DNA of 64,000 nt from contig NC_079364.1 of assembly GCF_021018895.1 (NCBI RefSeq), forward strand, positions 17,010,885 to 17,074,884, given 5' to 3'. Within the stretch, counting starts at the first letter, position 1, and each line of letters starts with the position of its first letter. A program made the translations under genes and the position numbers. Below, piece after piece: positions 1-12,200 of the stretch. The notes below the pieces were generated by a model. That model ran no database searches and had not been told where the DNA came from. It was given only the letters and a program-made list of their open reading frames with translations. The DNA comes from Seriola aureovittata. Lineage: Eukaryota; Chordata; Actinopteri; Carangiformes; Carangidae.

Positions 1-268
1 AGATTTTCTTTACTCTGATGCTCCTTGCTTATCTTGTCCTTATTTAGGAAAATAAATTAGGAAGTTAGGCTGAACCTTATCTTATTCCTGCAACATGATG
101 TCTCTCTTATCTAACTATTTAAAAAGAGCTCAATGAACTTTCCTCCAACATCATCTTCAGATCACAAATTCCACACTGTGCACGGATATTTTCAAGTTCA
201 CTGTGCATCTTAAAAATCTGCTGCTATACGTGAAAGACCTCTCATCCCCACACTTCAGTTTTGCTTAC

Positions 269-403
269 CTCATTCATCTGTTTCATCTTGTTCAGTTGAG
301 TCTTTAACCTCTCCACCTCCTCCAGAGCTCTGTTCAGACGAACCTCCACCGTGCTGTGGACGGCTGCTGCTTGTTTGTTGGATCTATTCAGATTTTCTAT
401 TTC
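269..403 (-). CDS. tex9: tex9 coding exon 10 (last one inside the window)
   Basis: Residues 294-338, coiled coil with EVRLNRALEEVERLKTQL. The acceptor is GTGTAG and the donor GTAAGC. No further tex9 exon was recognised in bases 1-268. Confidence 0.93.
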
Positions 404-3400
404 CTACACAGCACAGATTTTTGTTTTGTTTGTTAATAGATATCAGAAGTCTTTTGCCGTCAAAAAAAGACAGTTTTTGCATTGACACAAACCTTGTGTA
501 AACCAGACACTTGGAGTTGAAGACCATCACATTTTTTAGCAGACTCCTCTGCTAAAGCTCTGTGCTTCTCAATCTGTGTTTTCTGAATGCTGGTGGTCTT
601 CTGTAGTCTGGCTCGATCCTCCTCAGTCTCCTTAATTTTTGCACTGAGCTTAGCATTTTCATCATCCTGCAACAACAGAAACATGATGTTAAATAGATAC
701 AGTGTCTTCAAAATTTTTAAAGTTATCTATTAGAAGCAGTGATTCAAAACCAATAATGCAACCAGCAATGTTTTATATTTTGGTGTGTTAAGTGGCTCTG
801 AGAACTCGAAACCCGGAACATGAACAACACGTAGAACCTCTTCACTAACAGATATATGTAAAGTTTGTTTCCACGCTCTTTTTCTGTTACTGGATGTCTC
901 ATGGCTGTTCAGCTGAGGCTCCTCATTGGCAGGGACAATAAGTTCTAGTTTAATTGTTGTTAATCTGCAAATTTTACAGTACCTTCTTATAATATTCAGA
1001 TGAGAGTTGATCCACTTCTTCCTGCATAATTCTTAGTTTTGCCTTGAGAACTCGTATTTGAGCATCTGAAACAAAACAGAGCAATAATCACAATCAGACT
1101 TACAAACCCATTAAAAATAGCTTTCCATTGTTGCCTGTGTTTCTCCAAAAACATATCCGATTATCACAGAAATTATTTAATGTGAAAGTTTCAATTCAGA
1201 TTTAACCTTATAAAGTGGCAAGCTTTCTTGATAGTAAATAATCCATTAGCAACTTTCACATCCCACAGGAAACCTAACATAAAGTCATAATATGAATGTA
1301 ACTTAAATATTTATTGAATGACAATTAATAATTGTCTTCAATTAATTACATACATTTTTTGTTTGTTGCTTTTTTGGTAATGCTTCAACAAAATTACATG
1401 TATGTGCAAGTATTTGCACAAATATTTTTTTTATTTATAATTGCAACATCAAATCGCAGGAGCTGCAATTTTGGTAAAATGTGTCACAACATTATTGTGC
1501 ATTGTTAGCACCGTAAGTGTCGTGCTACAGAGATGCTACAAATCATATTCTCCAGACGTAAAGGAACCTGCTTCTTTGGTACAAGACCCAACAAAAATCA
1601 CATCATCATTTTTATATTTTTTTAAGTGAAGATGAAATACAAAAACGAACATTCCAACTTAAATCTGCTAAAATATTCAAAATATTTATTTATTTTTTGC
1701 ATATCGTGCAGCCCTATTTATACTTAACTGAGGTTTACTTTTTTCAAAGTTACATAATAAATTACCTGATCCTACATTGTCTCCAGCGTTACACAAATCA
1801 TGATCATCCACAACATTTTCATGAGTGACAGTGTCATTCATCTTCTCCTCCATGGTACGTATCGTCTTTGCCATAAAAAAATCAACTGAATCTTCTATAG
1901 CTTCTGACTTATCTGAATGAGACGCCTTTGAGGTTCTGTAATCAAGCAACCAACAAGAAAACTTTTAGGTGTTTCATAAAGAATGTTAATGGAGAACATA
2001 TTTTCAAAAGGTGTGACCTACACATTACTGTCTTATGAATAAAATTGTTTATAATGAATTTAGAGATGATATAAAATCAAACTCACGCTGTTTTACAGTG
2101 AGACTCTTTTCCTTTTTTTCCGGTGCACATGCTTTGTGATGTTGATGTGACCCTTTTATTGATCACCACCTAAGTAAAATAACAGTAAATAAAAACAGCA
2201 CACTGTAACATAGTCCTACAGCATTAACAAACTTTACATGTAAAGTGTTTATTGAGCAAATTGTACATAAAAATAAAGAAACCCTAACTTAATATTCTGA
2301 TCTGATACCTTCACACGGGGCTCCTTCACAGTACTCTGTTGATGCTTTATCAACCTGCGGGTGAACAGGCAGATATACAGAAATACAGGTTGGTAGATAG
2401 ATACATAAAGAAAGACAGAAAGAAATAGATTATTTTTGTTGAATAAGGTCTTTCTCTTAAGGTATATTAGTCTGTTTGGATGCTGGAGTGTTTCACTGGA
2501 ATAAAATTAGACTTTTGAAGTGGCCGCAAGAAAATTAGCCACAGAAAAGCCTACAATCATTCTCAAAGTCCGAGTCACAGGTTTTTATTACCTTGAATCC
2601 TCTTCATCTTCAATATCTGTAAGCAGGAGGGTGGATAAGGGCTTCGACAGAACTTCACTCTGCTCTCTCTAAAATCCGATAAACACCAAGACCCAGTTTC
2701 AGTTGTAAAGTAAGTCTGGCCCTCAAGATTCACTTACCTCAACTATTCAGACAGATTTACTCACCAAAAAGAAAAATTGTTATTTTTCAATTAAATGATG
2801 CAAACAAGATAGTAACTTACCATAAGTTGTTCTGCCTGTCTTACTAGATCCGCTGTTTTGGCCTCTAGCTCTGCATTTAAGAGTCTGATTGAAATAGAAT
2901 GAACAGTATTATATCAGTATGATATGGGTTTTCTTTTACATAAACCTAGGTTTTAGTGCTGCAGGACTGCAAGAAATAAAATTCATCCACCATATTTGGA
3001 TAAATGAAATAAATGACTTTTCTATTGACGGAGAAAAGTAGGAGTAGAAGTTTTATCTGAACAACACTATTTAGTGCCATAAGGTGCCATTAACTGAATG
3101 AAAATCTATTTTCAAACTTTGGTTTATTGACATTATTAAACATTTTAAGTTAAGGAGGTGCATTTATTTACATTTCTCTATACTAAGGTCACCTTTGCAA
3201 AACTCTTCTTACACGTCTTTTGACCAGAATGCAGCTCAGCACAACAGTTGATCTCACATTCAAAATGCACTAATGCAACCAAAACACCATCTATATTTCA
3301 AGATCAACTCTTGTACTAGAACTAGAACACTAACAACAGCGTTCTTTGTCAATCTGTGCAAAGAACGCTGATAGAAATATTTGTCTCTGAATTAACATAT

Positions 3401-4498
3401 TCATTTCATTAAAATGTTATGAAGATTCAATGTTAAAATTAATCAAAGGGGGTCATCTGATAATCTTTTACATAAATTATTTCAAATGGAATCAAAACAA
3501 AGTGACACTTACTTGTATTGTTCTTCCTTAGCTAAAAGGTCGTCTGTGTGCTTCTTGGTAAGACCGGAAGCAGATTTAGTCTGTGGCCTTACTTCAGCCC
3601 TCTTGAATCTCTCAGCTTTAGTGCCGGAGGATGGCCGTTTCTTTATCTAAACAGCAAAACAATACAGAGTGGTAGATTATTATTACATTAATCCCTAAAG
3701 AGAAATTTTACATTTAATTTGATCAACAAGATTGGGTAAAATAGAAACTGATTAGCATGTCAATCTGATTTTCCAAATGGTTTTAGTTCCACCCATGATT
3801 TAATTGATCAATTCATGACATTCTGTAAAACTTATTATATATTATTCACAATATTATAACTTATATCCCTCAACCTTTATTTGTTCAGAGTAATTTCATA
3901 TTACCCTGAATACATTTATATAACAATGTATATATTTCTGCCACCCCACTTATGTCTTATTTTTTCCCTTATTTTATTGGTTTGACTTGGTTTGACATGT
4001 GCCCAGATTTGTTTTGCTCTATTGTTTGTTTTGCTACCTGTTTTGCATGAACTTATTTTGATTAAAAAAAAAAAAAGAATGGTTTGGCTCTTTGTATTAA
4101 AGATTTTGCATATCAGACAAAGGCATGGGGCAAGCGATAACCATGGTGTAGGCTATTAAATGTGTACTCTGTCTTTAATGACACTTATAATACAATAATT
4201 TATGATATAAATATTGATGTTTCTACGTGTTTTGTCTTCCTCTGTCTCAACATTAGTGTCGATGGTGTTTTGAAAGAGATGGTTAGCAGTTTATAACGCT
4301 TCATCAACCACTATGGTAGAGGATCGTTAACGTTAGCTTTGAGCGACTTCACCTGTTGGAAACAAATGGTTAGGTTTAAACTGTTGCTAGTGGCACACAA
4401 ACAGTTCTATTTAAATCTCTGACATACAGATAAAAAATAACGCTGCAAACCTGCGAGACGGCGGACAGGGCCTTTTTGTCAAAACTTCTTTCAGCCAT
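269..4498 (-). CDS. tex9: tex9: testis-expressed protein 9, coiled-coil protein (3' end outside window)
   Basis: Ten coding exons on the minus strand join in one frame to give 338 codons: 4451-4498, 3513-3646, 2821-2884, 2592-2668, 2309-2354, 2087-2169, 1766-1935, 983-1065, 493-666 and 269-403. The product is charged and mostly helical or coiled-coil. Diagnostic stretches shared with vertebrate TEX9 are LLAKEEQYKLLNAELEAKT (about residues 53-71), AKTIRTMEE, AQIRVLKAKLRIMQEE, KCDGLQLQVSGLHK and EVRLNRALEEVERLK. Human TEX9 is 391 aa, so roughly 50-60 C-terminal residues lie left of base 1. TEX9 is linked in the literature to testis and cilium/centrosome biology; its biochemical activity is not known. 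The chosen start, MAERSFDKK, is the last ATG before the first donor; another in-frame ATG lies 81 bases upstream at 4577-4579. It lies head-to-head with rfx7, as in mammals. Identification is high confidence; the exact start is moderate. Confidence 0.93.
493..666 (-). CDS. tex9: tex9 coding exon 9
   Basis: Residues 236-293, coiled coil with KTQIEKHRALAEESAKKCDG. The acceptor is TTGCAG and the donor a weaker GTTTGT. Confidence 0.94.
983..1065 (-). CDS. tex9: tex9 coding exon 8
   Basis: Residues 208-235, AQIRVLKAKLRIMQEEVDQL, the conserved coiled-coil start. The acceptor is GTTTCAG and the donor GTACTG. Confidence 0.94.
1766..1935 (-). CDS. tex9: tex9 coding exon 7
   Basis: Residues 151-208. 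It contains SVDFFMAKTIRTMEEKM, which aligns with the DFSLAKTISKIE segment of mammalian TEX9. The acceptor is GATTACAG and the donor GTAATT. Confidence 0.92.
2087..2169 (-). CDS. tex9: tex9 coding exon 6
   Basis: Residues 124-151, a basic low-conservation linker. The acceptor is TACTTAG and the donor GTGAGT. Confidence 0.8.
2309..2354 (-). CDS. tex9: tex9 coding exon 5
   Basis: Residues 108-123, LIKHQQSTVKEPRVK. A small 46-nt exon kept open by phase continuity; the acceptor is CCCGCAG and the donor GTATCA. Confidence 0.8.
2592..2668 (-). CDS. tex9: tex9 coding exon 4
   Basis: Residues 83-108, ending in an acidic DIEDEEDS run. The acceptor is GATTTTAG and the donor GTAATA. Confidence 0.88.
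2821..2884 (-). CDS. tex9: tex9 coding exon 3
   Basis: Residues 61-82, LLNAELEAKTADLVRQAEQ, a strong TEX9 match. The acceptor is CAATCAG and the donor GTAAGT. Confidence 0.94.
3337..3370. repeat. perfect 12-bp hairpin in a tex9 intron
   Basis: CAGCGTTCTTTG (3337-3348) and its exact reverse complement CAAAGAACGCTG (3359-3370) flank a 10-base loop. It lies in the intron between tex9 exons 2 and 3 and its role is unknown. Confidence 0.75.
3513..3646 (-). CDS. tex9: tex9 coding exon 2
   Basis: Residues 17-61. The acceptor is TGTTTAG and the donor GTAAGT. It holds the start of the conserved LLAKEEQYK motif; the last K codon is split. Confidence 0.92.
4451..4498 (-). CDS. tex9: tex9 coding exon 1
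   Basis: Residues 1-16, starting MAERSFDKK. It ends CAG before a GTTTGC donor and leaves phase 0. Confidence 0.8.
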
Positions 4499-4530
4499 TG
4501 TAACACAGAGAGAGTGAGGACGCGGCTCTT

Positions 4531-4543
4531 GTTGCATAGCAAC
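4531..4543. promoter_or_regulatory. X-box-like RFX site upstream of tex9
   Basis: GTTGCATAGCAAC is an inverted repeat of GTTGC/GCAAC half-sites 33 bp upstream of the tex9 ATG. RFX factors bind imperfect palindromes of the form GTTGCC(N)RGCAAC, and X-boxes near the start are typical of ciliary genes. This copy has 3 bases between the half-sites instead of the common 4, so it is a near match. Confidence 0.5.
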
Positions 4544-4658
4544 TACTTTGCACACAGTACGGTGGCCCTTGAAAGACATTTTAAGGCGATTTTATTTTGT
4601 CTACAAAAGTAGTAAGTACAGCAAGCTATACTAAAAGTACTAAAAAGCAGCAATGTCA

Positions 4659-4669
4659 ACACACACACA

Positions 4670-4714
<45 letters not shown>

Positions 4715-4724
4715 ACAAACACAC
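4659..4724. repeat. (CA)n microsatellite
   Basis: Slightly interrupted CA dinucleotide run between tex9 and rfx7. Confidence 0.95.
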
Positions 4725-5100
4725 AGTTTTAGTAGATATTAGTTCTTGATAAAGTGATAACTGAGAGTTCATATTAATAAGAAAGGATGCTATTGATTAT
4801 TTTTTGAATTACGCCATGAGCTGTTATAAAAAGTACATGAGTTATAAAAACTGTGTAAATCAATACAAAACAAATGTATGTTATGGACTGAAATCTTGGC
4901 TTTGTGGAAGCAATATATGCGCATTAATAGGACAGTGCAATTATATTTATATTGGTAGTGGAAAGTCTTTTTACTTAATTAAATTAAGATTTGTTTGCTT
5001 TTTAGTACACCAATAATAACAATATAATATATAACAGTAGAACATTCACAGTGGCAATTTTCCAATATTGACATAATCAACATATTTAATTAACATTTTT

Positions 5101-5290
5101 AAAAGCCGGGCTTAAATCTCTAATGGTTTATGGTTTTACATTGTGGTATTACTACAAATACTTCTTAAGGATCTGAATACTTCCGCCACCACTGATTTAC
5201 ACAACATGTTCTCAAGTAAAGCACAAGTACCTCAAAATTGTATTTAAGTACACTACTCGAGTAATATATTTAGTTACTTTCCACCACTAA
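5101..5290. mobile_element. two abutting fragments of a CAGTGGTGG-ended non-autonomous DNA element
   Basis: Bases about 5120-5193 match the tail of the element at 24121-24600 (shared phrase ACATTGTGGTATTACTAC, ending in CCACCACTG). Bases 5194-5288 look like the head of the same family reversed, ending TTACTTTCCACCACT. The short CAGTGGTGG ends and AGTA-rich body fit a widespread teleost non-autonomous family; the superfamily is not assigned. Confidence 0.6.
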
Positions 5291-5685
5291 TTATCATTAC
5301 TCTTCTTGGATGACATTTATGTTTGTTTTATTGTTGAATTGATATCGGCAGCATTTATATAAAATAGTAATATCCATATATAAATCGATACTCAAAATAA
5401 CATGCTCAGTAATGTCGTCTGCTTACATGTTTACGTTTTTAATGCAGGGGCTATTAGTGCGCATGCGTGTGCCTTGCAGCTACTACTTACTATGCACATG
5501 CGGAGAAATCCCATAACGTGAGGGGCAGAGCACACCAGAGGGACAAGCCAGTTGTTTTCCAGCTGTCCGTTCACTGTTTTCACCTGCATTTATTCGTATC
5601 CATGCGTCACGTCAAGTTTCACAGCGGCACGAGTTTTGTTGCACAGGCTCTTTGATTCACCAAGTGTCGGGACTTGAAGCAAGCG

Positions 5686-5781
5686 ATGTCGGAGGAGGAG
5701 GGCCGGGTGGCAATAACAACAACACGGCGCGCTGCTGCTGTCCCGTTAGCATCGCAACGTCCTCCGGTCCATGTTGTTTAA
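5686..5781 (+). other. upstream ORF in the rfx7 leader (31 codons)
   Basis: ATG at 5686 in a GCGATGT context opens a 31-codon frame (MSEEEGRVAITTT...) that ends TAA at 5779, 86 bases before the rfx7 ATG. A second ATG at 5771 opens a frame that runs through the rfx7 start in another phase. Both count as uORFs only if the transcript starts upstream of them, which cannot be seen here. Confidence 0.5.
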
Positions 5782-5867
5782 CCCTGCCGGGCGACTACAC
5801 CCGTCCACGCCTCCAGTCAAGTCCAGCGCAGTCCCACAACTGAGGTCCCGTCCGCAGGCCCGCCGTG

Positions 5868-5897
5868 ATGGCCGAGGAGGACCCCCAGCAGCAACAG

Positions 5898-5933
<36 letters not shown>

Positions 5934-6028
5934 GCAGACCGCGGGGCGGGGAGCCTGCCCGGCCTGCTCCCCGGGCTGCAGGGCGCCGAGGCCAGCGCTC
6001 TGCAGCTCAGGATCAAGAACTCCATCTG
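5868..6028 (+). CDS. rfx7: rfx7 coding exon 1
   Basis: Residues 1-54: MAEEDP, a polyQ tract, then [13 protein letters not shown]. The start is chosen because MAEE followed by a Q/P-rich stretch is the RFX7 N-terminus. The donor is GTGAGG; the TGC codon is split 2+1. Confidence 0.93.
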
Positions 6029-6177
6029 GTGAGGAGGTGTTCACGTACTACTGTGCACGCTCATCATCAGATACCAAACACACAGCTTTATCGTGTTTAT
6101 AGTCTTATTATCTTAATCAAGCGTTATCATTGTTGTACACATTGTACATAAGTATTATCAGCAAGATGTACTTTCAA

Positions 6178-6210
<33 letters not shown>

Positions 6211-9200
6211 TCATTGTTTTGTGGACAAAAATGCATTAATGCGCAAGTAGCATATTTGCTTATGCTGGAGGCAGATTTACTTGTATACTGTTAAATAGTT
6301 TTTTACAACAACATATATTTTATGCTGATCTTAAGTTTTATATATGTAAGTTAATTAATATAACTAACTGTAGCTGCTAGATAACATCAATTGAGTAAAG
6401 AGTACAATATGTCCTCATGAAATGAAGGGGATTAAAGTATAAAGTAGCAGAGAAGTGAAATTATACTCTAATAAAGTACATATAACTGAAAAAGTACTTA
6501 AGTGCAGTAGTTGAATAGATGTACTTTGTCACATCCTGTCACATGTGTTAACTAAATGTAATAGAGTACTTCTGCTTTTACTTAAGTAAAGGCAAAACAT
6601 GACAGTAGTTCACCCCACTGTCCACCCCACACCCCACCCCCACCCCCACCTCTTTATTTCTTGCTTGTTTATTGATTGGTTAAAGACATTGTTACAGCAA
6701 TAGCCTGTTTGTCCATCCATCTGATCAACCATCAACCACAACTGGCATGCTGAAAGCAACTGCTACATACAAAAACTACATCCTGTAGCAGTGAGTGAAT
6801 TGACTTGACATAATTCATATTATATAGTGAACACTGTGTGAATGTTGACTGCTGCACTTTTGGTAACTCTTGCAAAACAAAATATGTGTCATGGCTGCAA
6901 ATATTACTTTCATTATTAATTACTCTTGATTTTCTGTTCATTAACTAATAGTTTTAGCTCTACTTGATTTGGATTAAAAATAAACCGCACAGAATAACAT
7001 AATTTTCCATAAAGTATGAAATTACCAGTTTCAAATAAGGAGGACTGGAACCGTGACTCTTCACTTTAAAAGAAATCTAAAACGCTGAATCAATACCTTC
7101 TGTCAATGTGAAATAGTTTAAGACATAAGGACTGCAAAAAGCCACATTCTGACCAAAAATATTTTTTGCGTTCTGAATGTGTATGAACTCATGTCATTTA
7201 AATATCAAATAGTCATTAAATGTCAAAAGGCCAGACTACCGGAAAGCACAACAGTTCAGAGTTTGAATGTCTGCAGGAAATACCCCAACAGAAATTATTG
7301 CAAAGCTTGTACCAGATTGTCAATAACATATCGGGATATTGAATGTCTGTCCCATTCCCTACATCTTTAAACTCTAAGAGGATTAGAGCATAAATATTGA
7401 TGTTCACCTCAGTGACCTGCTAAGTGGTTCATGGTAGAATGAGAACGTCTTAGTCGGGGTCAGCAAGTTCATTTGCAGCCACACCGTCACCCTGTCTTCA
7501 TATGAAGTGATGGTCTTTAGACAAGTCCCACTGCAAAGGCAGCTGTTCCTGCTGGACCTTATTGAAGCCTGAATTACATCTGGATATTTTACACAGTGGG
7601 ATTTGTATTTCTTTTTCTCTGTTAAAAAATGGCCTCAGTTGTCATTCAGTGTACCTGCCAAATCTGCCTCACAAACAGCTTAATGAGGGCTTTTCAGCAC
7701 TAGGAGATCCTTGGCCCCCTAGTAACAGTGAATTAAAGTGAACTGTTCCTGTCATGGCTTAGAGTCATCTCCTGATTCTGACCTGCCCAGTGTCACAGAG
7801 TAAGAGTCTTTAAATGTGACCTACCTTCTGTCTCACAGTCAAAAACAACCTGACCTGTCTACAGGAATTAGACCTGAAGAAGTTACTCATGCATCTGGTT
7901 TGACGCTTTGTTGTGTTGCACTGCTCTGAATCAACAAAGAGTCATCTAATGTTGTTTTTTCCAAATATGTGCTTTTGCATAGGACCTTGTAGTCTGTTTT
8001 ATCATTTTATCGTCATAAGTGAATTTGCTGCGCACCTTTTGCCTGAACTTTGTACATGTACTTTATGTACTCACCTCCTTTCATTGTAGAATATACAGAA
8101 GGAAAGAGACTATGTTTGATATCAGGAATCACAAAAAACATTTGGGAACATTCTCAAAGGATAAATATATGTGATTTTAATCATCTTGCATTTCTTAAAA
8201 TATAATGTGATAATGGCTAAAAGCAACAAGTTAAGTGTGAAAATCCACAGTTTCATTATATTATTCCTTTGAGATAAAATCCCAATAAGAAGGAACTGCT
8301 GTGTAGTCGATTTCGTTAGTGACTACAAATGAATTACTGTTCTCTGAATGATAAAAAGCTTTCTGTCTGAGACAATGTTACCACAGTGCCTGTCCCTCTC
8401 TTTTTACATATGACAACATGTGTTCCCGATGGTGGGATACATGACCTGAGAGATGCTGAAGGGAGGGTCGTCTCATACCAAACATTCCTCTGCTTTATAA
8501 ATAAATACACTTTAGACTCAAGAGCTCATGTTACATCAGCTTCATACTAATTTATACTATGTCTCTGTTTTACAGCAAATCTGTTCAATCAAAAGTGGAA
8601 AACATCCTGGTGAGTATTTTTGACATGTTCTTAATCTACAGATTACATTTTTAATTAACCCGTTTTATTTTAATTTATTTATTTTACCTTGTATGTTAAA
8701 ATTTTGTTTGTTATTTATTAGTGGTTCACACATGTAGAGCTTAAACACTGTTGTTTTCTGATGTGTTTATGTCTTTTCTGGCATAATCTAAAAGAAAAAG
8801 AAATTACAGCAAATCTGTCCACAGCAGCTTCATAGATCAACCTATAGAAAGCGCATCTGAAGCTAAAGTCACTTAACACTTTTTGTAGTAAAATTTGAAA
8901 TAATGAAGGTTTATTATTTGTTATATTTGTAAAACTATACCCTAGCCTAGAAAAGTGATTTTTATGTGGTATGTCAGCTCTGCGTAAAGTCTGGCATGGA
9001 CTGGCGAGTTTAGGGACAGAGACTCTTTGAATGGTGATAACAAGGGATTCACCTGTGACAGCAGACTCATGAAAAGGTTCATTACTCTTTCAGTAGACTG
9101 GCGTTATGTTTGTTTTCGCTATCAATGGAGTATGAATCAATATGTTGCACCTCCTAAAAGTCCTGAAAGCTCCTGTCCCTCGCTGACTGAGTGATCATAT

Positions 9201-12200
9201 TTCCACAATTGATCAGCTGAATGTCACATGACTGAGTTTCACTTTCCCCATTGGCTGTTGCTCTTTCAAAATAATTTGGCACAAATAGGCTCTATTAGGG
9301 GGGTGTTTACAGCCTGCAATGTTGCCTAGTAGTGCATTTGTTTCTAGATTTAGAGACCTTTTTTCAAACAAGACTAGGTATAAACCTAGTATATGGCTGG
9401 ACTGTGTATGGGTGCCAACCACTTGATTAGGGCTACACCTCTATTTGTAAATACACTTGGCGAAAACTGTTATGGATCCCAGACAGAGGGTCTGCGTTGT
9501 GTGGCAGACAAAATAAGAAAGGTATTCTTTCGCTTCTAACTTTCTCTCTCAGTGATCATTTTACAAGTAAATATAGCCGAAATGACAGCACAGTCTTTGT
9601 CTTTAATCTATTTATATGGTGATTTTGTCAGACGACGTTGTGGTTATACAATCAGGATTTTGGCATTGCAGAGCTGCAGCTTAGAAATGGCTTGGAAGTG
9701 AATGCTGGTTAACATGTAGTCTTAATGGGCCGTGTTTTAGTCACTATTTTAAACTTGTAACGTTGTCTGACAACTTGAACAGAAAAACATGTAAATGAGA
9801 TCAGTTTTCTTGGATATCCGGCTGTGTTAAAATATTAGGGCACAAAGAGTAGGAGAGAGTCAGACCGATGAAGGGCTGAAACCGGTGGATGCAAATACAG
9901 TATGATTATTGAATTTTTTTTCCACAACAGATTTCAATTGTCCTCAATTTCGCACATTAACCATACATGGTCCAGCCATATACTAGGGTTTGACCTAGTG
10001 TTGTTAGAAAATAACATGTCCGGCTCCCCAGAGAGTGTGGCTGTTTTAGATGGCCCTGTACACTTTAATCACATCCTATTCATTCATTCATTCAATCTTT
10101 ATTAAGGACACAGCTCATGGGGGTCCATAGGAGTCAGGAGTCTACTTCACAGTGTAAAAGCCTGCACAAATTAGCGTAAACTGTCGACCAACAGTAACTT
10201 ACTTAGTTCAAAATCCATATTGCACTTGCGCCTGTACGCCTAACATTTAGGTCCAAGGTAAAATTAGTTAAAGGGGTAATGGAGTTCACTGTGCAGAGCT
10301 GATGACACTTTAACATACATTGACAGTTCAAGTCAGCAGAGCAGGAAGTGAGTCACACTGAAAAGGCCAAGTCTGTCCCCTGAATGATCCACAACAAGGA
10401 TTTAGTCTAGTTTAAAAATGACAATACTTATTTTTGAGAATGATTATTTTATTATTTTATCGGTGTTCCGCGTGGCTGATGCTGTTTATTTTTGGAGGCC
10501 AGTTGAAAGGGGTGAATATGTCTGAGTGAAGGCATGTGTTGGCAGTGCGTGGATGTGTGTCTGTACGCTCATCGTGGAGCGAGTTCACCTTACAGGCTCT
10601 GCACTAGCCTGTCTGTCTCTGCGTGTCTGTCTGCAGCATTTTAGACTGTCTCATACACTGTCTCTGTATAGCTGTATGATGGCAGTATATTTATGCTTCT
10701 GTGCACTGCAAGGCTTAAAGTCAGAATGAAACTTTGTCCATGCTCCTCGCTCCTATCCCCGGTGCCTCACTGTGGGATGGTATGGTTACGGACTTATACC
10801 GAACGTTGCGTTTAGTCTGACGCCCAAAAACTTAAATTCTGGTTTTATCAGACCATCAACTTCTTCCAGCTGACATCAGAGTTTCTATGGCAAACACTAG
10901 CTGGGATGTCATGCAAGTGGCTCTCTCTAAAGCTGCAACTAGTGTAGCTCCTGCCCAGCAGTTGTATACACCATCTCTCAAATCTCATCCTCTGAAGCTT
11001 TCAACTCTTTCAGAGGTTTCTCAGTTTTTGAGGACAGGCTACTTGAGGCAGATTTCAGTTGTGCCACACTTATTCCTTTTCTTGGTGACAGATTTAAAAG
11101 AGTACTCTACGTAGCAGTGCAATTCTACGACATTATCAGACTCACGATAGACTGTTGATTGCAATTGATGCAGCAGAACTAGAGATATTGTTATTTTTGT
11201 TTGACATATTCCTCTTCCTTGTCAAAATCTGGTGCCTACTTTACCCACAATGCAACTCAACCACTAACAATTCAGTTGGGGATTCGGGCTAGCTAGTAGC
11301 AGCTAATGTAGTCTCGAGCCTCTGGCCTGCAGCAGAGATGAGTGGGATCAGAAGTCTGGTAACCTCACTTCTTTCTAACTCCACACCCTCAGATTTCTTT
11401 CATTCTCAGACTTTTAGTCTTCAGCCTGAGCAGACGCCAACTGCTTCCTCTGCAGCCAAAAAAGGCTCTATATGACTTTTTTCAAACAGTACTCATCAAA
11501 CCTGAAGACAGACTCATTTGTAATGAACATGAAAACTTCCAGGGAGAGTGAATACTTCTGAGAGGCACTGTATACTGTATGTTCCCAAATTCACTCCTAT
11601 AGGGTTAGAGTATCGCTTGGTGTTCAACACTTTTGTCTGCGGTAGAATTTAAACTGCTCGTGCTTCACACTATCATGTTTCTTTTCCCCTTTGAAGAGTG
11701 GTGTTAGAAGGGCTGAAGACAGTTTGTAGCTCAGGGCCACGTTGAGGACTAGGAGGACTAGTCAGTACACTCTACTAGCCTTGTCTCTGTGTGTGTAGTG
11801 TTGAATGAATGAATCGCCATTCAAAATCCATAACACGCAGGCATGATCTACTTTTGTTGTTCTTGAGCACGGCAATCTGGCCATAATGTGCATTAAATGT
11901 TGGACCTGTTTTTTGAGTTTGTCTTATTGATAACTTTTGCATATTTTTGTCACATTTGTACTAAGGACAGGCTAATCATGATTTACTACCTTACTGTTTA
12001 AGGCAGCGAAACCGTAAAAGTCGATTAGTTGATCAGTTTTTATGGTTTCTTTTTACTTCATGCAGATGGATTGGAAGGCCAAATATTAAAACTCCATTTT
12101 AATTTTTTTTTACAGCAAGATGTCGAGAAGTTCTCAGACATCGAAAAGCTCTACCTCTACCTTAAGTTGCCTTCTGGTCCCAACAGTAGCGCTGATAAAA

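Larger units (their letters stand above)
4499..5867. promoter_or_regulatory. shared tex9/rfx7 head-to-head intergenic region
   Basis: About 1.37 kb between the divergent start codons. The tex9 side holds an X-box-like palindrome and a (CA)n run. The middle is AT-rich with inverted-repeat element debris. The rfx7 side (about 5460-6030) becomes rich in G+C and CpG, consistent with a CpG-type promoter and 5' UTR. Transcription start sites cannot be placed from sequence alone. Confidence 0.6.

Noticed and set aside
5795..6044. Minus-strand ORFs with poly-Cys/poly-Leu
   Set aside because: Antisense reading of the rfx7 CAG repeat.
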